The position numbers were made by a program, and so were the translations under genes. This document shows, piece after piece, positions 39,651 to 44,778 of a stretch of 44,778 bases of DNA. Below the pieces are notes generated by a model that worked only from the letters and a program-made list of their open reading frames with translations, did no database searches and was not told the origin of the DNA. Origin of the DNA: Nostoc sp. 'Peltigera membranacea cyanobiont' N6 (GTDB taxonomy: Bacteria; Cyanobacteriota; Cyanobacteriia; Cyanobacteriales; Nostocaceae). The DNA lies in NCBI RefSeq assembly GCF_002949735.1, contig NZ_CP026685.1, forward strand, positions 1 to 44,778. Reading direction: 5' to 3'. Each line of letters opens with the position of its first letter. Position 1 is the first letter of the stretch.

Positions 39651-40097
39651 TTACTCCTTACTATCGACTCGTTGAGACTTTTGCTTACGAGTATCTTGTC
39701 TACTAACCTTGCTGTTAGTTTTATTAGACGACTTAGCCTTTCTTTGTTGGCTGGTTGAGTGGTTGGTAGTAGATGCTTTTGTATCATTATTGTTTTTCCT
39801 GTGTTCAACTCCTTTATTTTCAGGAACACAAGGAATTTCTGACGTTATAAATTGCGATCGCTCTGCTACCCATTCACTCAATCGCAGTAGTTTCTCAGGT
39901 AAAAACTTCCCGACTTGGGTCGTGCTTACTTGTTGTGTCCATAGGTCGGTTTCCCTTGCTGGTAGAGACAAAAATCCTCCCAATGGACTTTCTACGGTTA
40001 CTTTAGTCTCTTGACCAACTTTGCGAATTTGCCGTACTACAACTGACTGACCATACAGTGGGTGAATGGGATTGGTGATGGTGACACTACTTCCCAA
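39651..40097 (-). CDS. DUF5372-like accessory protein of the serine element
   Basis: About 149 residues from TTG 40097. The N-terminal half (TITNPIHPLYGQSVVVRQIR, then GGFLSLPARETDLW) resembles the DUF5372 (Y4bD/Y4pK-like) beta-rich domain often encoded next to serine recombinases in mobile elements. The C-terminal part is basic and low-complexity (Lys/Ser/Thr/Asn). The frame remains open across the element's edge into the intron to a TTG at 40166, so in some insertion sites the start may be supplied by flanking DNA; I chose the first start inside the element. It ends five bases before the recombinase start, so both are probably one operon. Confidence 0.6.
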   Translation of the reverse strand: MGSSVTITNPIHPLYGQSVVVRQIRKVGQETKVTVESPLGGFLSLPARETDLWTQQVSTTQVGKFLPEKLLRLSEWVAERSQFITSEIPCVPENKGVEHRKNNNDTKASTTNHSTSQQRKAKSSNKTNSKVSRQDTRKQKSQRVDSKE

Positions 40098-40140
40098 AAG
40101 AGACTTGAAGTTATGTGCAGTTTTATTATATCGTTCCAGT

Positions 40141-41437
40141 AATACAAGATCGTACCATCCAGGCAATGGTTAAAAATGCCTTAGAACCCGAATGGGAAGT
40201 AATTTTTGAAAGGTCTAGTTACGGCTTTCGACCAGGACGTAGCCCCCATGATGCTATTGCCAGTATCTATAACCTAGCCCGACCGAATAAACGGAAGAAA
40301 TGGGTCGTAGATGCAGACATTCAAGGGTGTTTTGACAACATATCACATAATTTTCTGTTAGAGCTTTTAGCAGGCTTTCCAGCCCGTGAATTAATTAAAC
40401 AGTGGCTACTAGCAGGATATATGGAAGCAGGTTCATGGCATCCAACAGATGCTGGTACACCGCAAGGGTCTGTTGTCAGTCCGTTGTTAGCAAATATAGC
40501 TTTGCACGGTATGGAATCTGCCTTGGGAGTTAAATATAATAAAGACGGAGAACTCCGTGCATCTAGAGCTTTGGTGAGATTCGCCGATGATTTTGTGGTG
40601 TTCTGTGAAACACTTGAAGATGCAAAAACTGTTCTTCAAATCCTGAATAACTGGATGCAAGCTAGAGGGCTTACCCTCTCTCAGGAGAAAACCAAAATAT
40701 CGCATCTCACAGAAGGGTTTGACTTTTTGGGTTTCAATATCAGGCACTACAAAGACCAAACTACTAAAACTGGATGGAAGCTGTTAATCAAACCTAGTAA
40801 AAAGTCTGTGCTAAATATTCGGAGTAAACTGCGTTCTGAATGGCTGAACTGTAAAGGTAAGTCAGCAGATGCAGTCATTAAAAAGCTCAATCCGATTATT
40901 CGGGGACAAGCGAATTACTTCCGAGTTGGGGTAGCCTCAAAAATTTTCAATTCTCTTGACCATTGGTTATATGAGAAACAGAAAATGTATGCCAAACGCA
41001 CTCATCGAAATAAATCTGATAGCTGGCGTAAGGCTAAATACTGGGGAAATCTAAATCTTGATAGACCATTTGACCGATGGGTATTTGGTAATAAACAAAC
41101 CGGAGCCTATATGGTGAAATTTGCCTGGTTCAAGATTGAAAGGCACATTCTTATTAAAGGTAAATCATCACCCGATGACCCCAAATTAAGGGACTACTGG
41201 ATTAAACGGCAAGAAGCTAAAACTAAATCCGAATTAATCAAAAGTAGGCAGAAGATAGCCCAAAAGCAACAATATGTCTGTCCTGTATGCGGGGAATCTC
41301 TATTAAATGATGAGGAGTTACATCTTCATCATAAAAAGCCAAAATCTCAGGGTGGTGGTGACAATTACGGCAACCTACAACTCGTACATCTGTACTGCCA
41401 TCAGCAAATACATTCTGGAACAATTTGTAGTTTATGA
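40141..41437 (+). pseudogene. Group II intron maturase/RT, 3' part with HNH endonuclease
   Basis: Resumes the maturase at IQDRTIQAMVKNALEPEWE and includes RT motifs SSYGFRPGRSPHDA, VVDADIQGCFDNISH, AGTPQGSVVSPLLANI and the catalytic ALVRFADDFVVFCE (FADD form of YxDD). The maturase X and DNA-binding domains follow, and the C-terminus is an HNH endonuclease: CPVCGESLL, HLHHKKPKSQGGGDNYGNLQ, HLYCHQQIH. As it stands, translation could start at ATG 40115 inside the inserted element, giving a 440-aa protein lacking RT motifs 0 and 1, so it should be inactive. Confidence 0.85.
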
Positions 41438-41444
41438 CTTGCTT

Positions 41445-41478
41445 GAGCCGGATGCGTTGCAAGGCGCAAGTCCGGTTC
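41445..41478 (+). ncRNA. Group II intron domain V
   Basis: GAGCCGGATGCGTTGCAAGG continuing to GTCCGGTTC forms the 34-nt domain V hairpin, with the AGC-type catalytic triad position replaced by the usual bacterial GAGCCG start. The catalytic core of the ribozyme is thus intact at sequence level. Confidence 0.75.
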
Positions 41479-41548
41479 TGAGGGGGCGGGATTATAGCGA
41501 TATAGTCCTGCTACCCGACCACAGTGATGCCTATCTGCCCCCAATACC

Positions 41549-41663
41549 GTAGCGGTGTGTCACCAGTTGAGCTACCCAACAGCTACCACTTGGGTAACGT
41601 ATTTAGAACTACTATTTCAATACTTATAATCTACATAAACTCTATGTAATAAGTGATGTTTAC
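41549..41663. repeat. 115-bp direct repeat, copy B
   Basis: Same length and about 90% identical to 27109-27223, starting GTAGCGGTGTGTCACCAG and ending AAGTGATGTTTAC. It lacks the upstream stem-loop unit c. The two copies are 14,440 bp apart in the same orientation. Confidence 0.8.
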
Positions 41664-41925
41664 AGCGCCGCTAAGGTGTAACTCAAAAGTGGAGTGCAGG
41701 TTTTAGGCTACAAATGTAGTATAAAGTAATATAGAAAAGATATAGTTTTGCTCAAAGCAATAATTTGGTTTCAAATGACGCGCAAATACTCATTTTTGAT
41801 CCAAAAAGTGTGAGCGTCCGTTGAAAGCAGGACAGAAATTCTCCGCCCAAATACTCACTATTGCTACCCGCAATACTTTAAAGCTCCGCTATATATTAAA
41901 ATTAGTTTTAAGTTAAAAGTTAAAT
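41664..41925. other. Intergenic region after direct repeat B
   Basis: No gene or strong structure seen. AAATACTCA occurs at about 41785 and again near 41851. The 3' end is AT-rich and probably holds the promoter of the next gene. Confidence 0.3.
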
Positions 41926-42930
41926 ATGAAAGAAGCTCGTCATATAGCTACTGGAAGAATAGTCCTAGCATCTGAAGCAGATTATGCAGAATACAATGGT
42001 ATTTTTGAGTGTCCACATTGTAAAGTACCATTACGACTAAGAAAAGAATATACTACTCGTTCAGGTAAAACAATAACTGCGGCTTTCACTCATCCTCAAG
42101 GTGAAACAGATATGGAGAAAAATTGTCCATATCGAATAGACATGAATTTTAATAATACAGAATCACAAATAAAATTTCCTGAATCTAAGGAACAATGTTA
42201 TAAGCTTTTGAAAAAAAACTTTTTAAAGTGTTTAAAGAATTATAGCGAAGTTACCCTTACAGGACACTACCCTGCAAATCAATCTGCATTAGAATGTATA
42301 CGTATTTTCCTAGATTTAAACAATAAAATAATTCAACAAGAACAAAACAGTAAATATATTTTGCAACTTCCAGAATTACAAAAAGAAACAATTGAAAAGC
42401 GTTTCCAAAATAAAGTACGTGCGGACTTGGATTCTTATAAGCGAAGACCAGAGGTATACAAGAAAGCACTTGCTGATCTAGAATATGACTTAAATATTGC
42501 AACACGGAAATCTAATAGTTTGATTTGGGGACTAGAATTTTTAATCCATGAAGCTGATAAGGTTTTTGTGGAAAAAACATTAGACTTTATCTTTGGCAAG
42601 TATGTCGCTAATAAAAAACTTAAAGGTATTATAGGATACGAAAGAAAAAGCGAAATATTTTACAATGGTAAGATATTTTACAATCGTAAAATAGAAAGAA
42701 TAGCAAGAATATTAGGCTTTGAATTAAGTATTATAAAGCGAGCAAATCTACTTTTATCAGATAATAAATTAATAGATCAGTTTTTTATTGAAATGTACAA
42801 AAAAGAATTCTCCGGCAGCAATGGAGTTATTTTTAATGAAATAACAAAAATTCATAATGCGGTATTTAAGCATATTATAAATTACTTAGTTTATTTCCCT
42901 TGGGAATCTCTATCTAACTACAAACGCTAA
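41926..42930 (+). CDS. Unknown protein with CoiA-like N-terminal Cys motif
   Basis: 334 residues. The first 75 include GIFECPHCKVPLRLRKEY, AAFTHPQGETDMEKNCPYR, reminiscent of the CoiA-type start with a CxxC knuckle followed by a His and Cys. The rest is Lys/Asn/Ile-rich and helical, with no nuclease motif that I can identify. The base composition is AT-rich compared with neighbours, hinting at separate acquisition. No operon partner. Confidence 0.5.
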   Translation: MKEARHIATGRIVLASEADYAEYNGIFECPHCKVPLRLRKEYTTRSGKTITAAFTHPQGETDMEKNCPYRIDMNFNNTESQIKFPESKEQCYKLLKKNFLKCLKNYSEVTLTGHYPANQSALECIRIFLDLNNKIIQQEQNSKYILQLPELQKETIEKRFQNKVRADLDSYKRRPEVYKKALADLEYDLNIATRKSNSLIWGLEFLIHEADKVFVEKTLDFIFGKYVANKKLKGIIGYERKSEIFYNGKIFYNRKIERIARILGFELSIIKRANLLLSDNKLIDQFFIEMYKKEFSGSNGVIFNEITKIHNAVFKHIINYLVYFPWESLSNYKR

Positions 42931-43058
42931 GGAATGCGATGGCACTTGCCACCTTCGCTGCTGGCGATTATGGAGTGTTAGTAGCATTGGAGCAGAAAAC
43001 ATTTCCGAGCGACTTATAGCCAAAAGTAATAGTCAATTTATTTTCATAACTGCTTTTA

Positions 43059-43718
43059 TTACTTTGCTAAACCTGGATAAATCGTTTCAAGTTCAATTGC
43101 TTTAGGCTTACCAACTCGATAAAAATCAATTTTTGTTTTAAACCATGTTCTCTTCCCATCTTCTCCATAAGATAAATAAAACATATTTCCTTGAATCCTA
43201 TCAGGCTTTTCTCCGTTTTCACTAATAATACGAGCAGAAACATATCCATATTTTGACTCAACATCATCAGTAGATAACCAGAAAGACAATTGGTTGTCTT
43301 TTTGTTTCACTATTGCGTCATAACTATTCCAAGGAACCGCAGTACCTATAATAATAGGTTTAGTCTTACCACAGTCTGCACGAACGGTTCTACGTCCTGC
43401 TAAACTAACTTCGTAAGTTCCAAATTTTGGATCTATTCGCACAGTTCCAGCTCGTATTCTGCATTTGTCGTCAGCAAAGCGAGTTTGCTCTTCATTCGTC
43501 TCAGTTTTGTTGTACCAATCACCCTCTATATCCAAGTTGGTTGGCAGCTTTGTTCTGTCAACAATAACTTCAAATCCATCTTTTGTACTGACTTTAATAC
43601 CACTAACAAGCTGACCAAGTATAAACATACCTACGATTATCCCACCGCCACCTGATGCAAGTATGGGCCAGTTTTTCTCAAAAAAGTCTGTAATGCGGTT
43701 CCAAATACTTGTCAGCAT
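43059..43718 (-). CDS. Single-span membrane protein with extracytoplasmic beta-rich domain
   Basis: 219 residues. One membrane helix near residues 17-37 (ILASGGGGIIVGMFILGQLV). The remainder is beta-rich with three Cys (DDKCRI, RADCGKT), no catalytic motif noted. Resembles no family known to me. A possible role in the envelope is only inferred from topology. Confidence 0.6.
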   Translation of the reverse strand: MLTSIWNRITDFFEKNWPILASGGGGIIVGMFILGQLVSGIKVSTKDGFEVIVDRTKLPTNLDIEGDWYNKTETNEEQTRFADDKCRIRAGTVRIDPKFGTYEVSLAGRRTVRADCGKTKPIIIGTAVPWNSYDAIVKQKDNQLSFWLSTDDVESKYGYVSARIISENGEKPDRIQGNMFYLSYGEDGKRTWFKTKIDFYRVGKPKAIELETIYPGLAK

Positions 43719-43794
43719 ATTCTTTTTGTTTATTATGTTTATTGTCTAATGGACAGTCTACAACGCTGAGATGCCCATTCTACCAGTCGTCCAA

Positions 43795-43980
43795 TCAGCT
43801 TTCGCACCGCAGAGACGTGGACATTGCCTCACCACGCTCAGAAACGAAAATATATTTACCCTGGGGCAACATCTCTCTAAGTTCTTTGAGCAAAACTAAT
43901 TCATCATCTCTCAGGGGATGCACCCCAGAGTCACTACCCTTTGCCCTGGTGATGAAAATCTGGCGTTCCCAGTTGAGGGA
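43795..43980 (-). pseudogene. Fragment of a tyrosine recombinase
   Basis: 61 codons reading WERQIFITRAKGSDSGVHPL then RDDELVLLKELREM and YIFVSERGEAMST, typical of the middle of cyanobacterial tyrosine integrases before the catalytic HxxR. The frame stops at 43797, but a +1 shift continues as AVRKLIGRLVEWASQR, so a frameshift and truncations at both ends are present. No catalytic residues remain. A plus-strand frame over the same DNA (43709-43984) is spurious. Confidence 0.6.
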
Positions 43981-44133
43981 TTAGCCTTGCAAGTCGCTAC
44001 ACATAAGCAGATTTTATATATTTTGGCTGAAAGGCTGATTGCTTGGTAGGAAACCACAGCTGCATAGCCATCTAGATTAATAAGCTTGGCTTAATTCGCA
44101 AGCATTTAAGGAAATGGTCACGGAATAATCAGG

Positions 44134-44175
44134 GTTTGATGGTTATACACCGGAATCCTTCAATTTGTCGGTGTA
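44134..44175. promoter_or_regulatory. Inverted repeat before tyrosine recombinase; resembles oriT flank
   Basis: TACACCG at 44146-44152 and CGGTGTA at 44169-44175 are exact arms. The preceding GTTTGATGGTTATACACC resembles GTTTGATGG(TTTGGCG)TTATACACC in the candidate oriT near 25227. Could be a recombination site of the adjacent enzyme or a degenerate oriT. Confidence 0.35.
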
Positions 44176-44208
44176 CCCCTAAGATAGTAATAGTAACTAT
44201 TCCAGGCT

Positions 44209-44778
44209 ATGAAAATCGACCGTCACGATCAAGCTAAAATTTTATCATCAAGCGAGATCGTTCAACTATTTACCCACGGATTTAAAACCGAACGCGATCG
44301 CGCTTTATTTGGCCTGTGCCTTTACTGCGGGTTACGAATCTCTGAAGCTTGCTCAATGCACACCAGAGGCGCTTACCGCATTTCTGGAGGTGTGCGGGGG
44401 CGGATAACGGTACGCAAAGAGAATACCAAAGGCAAAGCTGATACGCGCTCTATCCCTGTCTGTGATGAGCTAAGGGAAATACTAGAGGTTTATTCATCCC
44501 CCAAGGAGTTCTTATTTCCTGGCCGTTGGGGGCGCGGACACATTCACCCCGATTCTGCTGACAAGATTCTCCGGGCTGCGTTTGATGAACTTGATATTGA
44601 AGGGGCGAGTACCCACAGCTTTCGCCGAACTTGCTTAACTAAAATGCACTTGTCCCACGTTCCGACAAAAGTAATTAAGAAAATCTCTGGTCATAAAACA
44701 TTGGCGGCATTGGACAGGTATCTTGAAGTGACTGATGAGGATTTGCAGGATGGTGTTAATACATTGAAATTCCGCTAA
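44209..44778 (+). CDS. Tyrosine recombinase (catalytic domain only)
   Basis: 189 residues ending with TAA at the last bases. Catalytic residues in order: Arg in CGLRISEACS, Lys region GRITVRKEN, HSFRRT (HxxR), SGHKTLAALDRY (His and nucleophile Tyr). It lacks the N-terminal SAM-like core-binding domain of XerC/D (about 100 residues), as in short plasmid and integron-like recombinases. It probably resolves plasmid multimers or mediates integration at the inverted repeat upstream. The start has no strong ribosome-binding site. Confidence 0.85.
   Translation: MKIDRHDQAKILSSSEIVQLFTHGFKTERDRALFGLCLYCGLRISEACSMHTRGAYRISGGVRGRITVRKENTKGKADTRSIPVCDELREILEVYSSPKEFLFPGRWGRGHIHPDSADKILRAAFDELDIEGASTHSFRRTCLTKMHLSHVPTKVIKKISGHKTLAALDRYLEVTDEDLQDGVNTLKFR

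Larger units (their letters stand above)
36307..40140. mobile_element. 3834-bp serine-recombinase element with GT core
   Basis: Inserted in the maturase gene at GACG-GT-AATAC; GT is found at both junctions (36305-36306 and 40139-40140), the 2-bp core expected of serine recombination. It carries an RHH-start DNA-binding protein (36530), a 692-aa serine recombinase (37567-39645, minus) and a DUF5372-like protein (39651, minus). No terminal inverted repeats of note. Excision would restore the maturase reading frame. Confidence 0.85.
35291..41519 (+). mobile_element. Group II intron, split by a serine-recombinase element
   Basis: The 5' end GTGCGACACGATGGCGCACG is the typical group II GUGCG start. 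Domain V is at 41445-41478, domain VI with GGGCGGGA/TCCTGCTACCC follows, and the 3' end is about 41519 (a few bases uncertain). The maturase gene starts at 35927 and resumes at 40141 after a 3834-bp insertion. Without the insertion the intron is about 2.4 kb, a normal length. It lies in sequence following a DUF1016 gene fragment. The 3' exon (about 41520 onward) is 30 bp before direct-repeat copy B. Confidence 0.85.

Noticed and set aside
39638..39829. 63-aa minus-strand ORF
   Set aside because: Shadow frame of the DUF5372-like gene's low-complexity tail.
43709..43984. 91-aa plus-strand ORF
   Set aside because: Antisense of the recognisable tyrosine-recombinase fragment.

Overview
The window looks like plasmid or plasmid-like accessory DNA from a filamentous (Nostoc/Anabaena/Calothrix-type) cyanobacterium. 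Reasons: the GCGATCGC (HIP1) octamer recurs throughout, there is a CyRepA1-type cyanobacterial plasmid replication protein, long pentapeptide-repeat proteins and a cyanobacterial-style NACHT NTPase are present, and no chromosomal housekeeping genes, rRNA or tRNA were seen. One integral chromosome-borne island cannot be excluded.

Layout. 0-1.6 kb: remnants and small unknowns, including a ribbon-helix-helix (RHH) gene broken by a stop codon. 1.6-6.0 kb: a minus-strand pair, a pentapeptide/membrane protein followed by a NACHT NTPase, which share an octapeptide Asn/Gly repeat resembling amyloid signalling motifs. 6.0-7.7 kb: repeats, a terminator and an orphan NarL-type response regulator. 7.78-7.94 kb: 13 copies of GTGTCY. 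7.95-13.9 kb: a tightly overlapping minus-strand operon running from a ParM-like actin through seven unknown small or medium proteins and a small membrane protein to a FtsK/TraD-like membrane ATPase. 14.0-18.3 kb: divergent RHH gene, repeated operators, a long structured leader and the CyRepA1 gene. 18.6-23.1 kb: a second pentapeptide protein of the same architecture as the first, two small exported proteins and a family of interspersed repeats. 23.3-25.95 kb: MobV relaxase fused to a primase-like domain, a candidate oriT and a divergent DNA-binding protein. 25.97-27.2 kb: a non-coding array of three repeated stem-loop modules, each followed by its own set of inverted words. 28.1-32.9 kb: two unknown genes, a candidate structured RNA, and a DprA-like plus RecQ-phosphoribosyltransferase pair resembling ShosTA-type defence. 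33.0-34.6 kb: HsdR stub, ParAB with two parS-like palindromes. 34.7-41.5 kb: DUF1016 nuclease gene fragment hit by a group II intron, whose maturase gene is itself split by a 3.83-kb serine-recombinase element. 41.55 kb: a 115-bp direct repeat of 27.11 kb. 41.9-44.8 kb: an unknown zinc-motif protein, a membrane protein, an integrase fragment and an intact tyrosine recombinase.

How it fits together. Replication (CyRepA1), two partition systems (actin-type with RHH; ParAB/parS) and mobilisation (MobV relaxase with oriT) form the backbone. The presence of two partition systems and a direct repeat bracketing 27.1-41.6 kb suggests that two replicon pieces were joined. Cargo is largely conflict-related: NACHT/pentapeptide pair, RecQ-PRTase/DprA pair, and fragments of type I restriction and DUF1016 genes. 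Several layers of mobile DNA (intron, serine element, tyrosine recombinase) have landed in that cargo.
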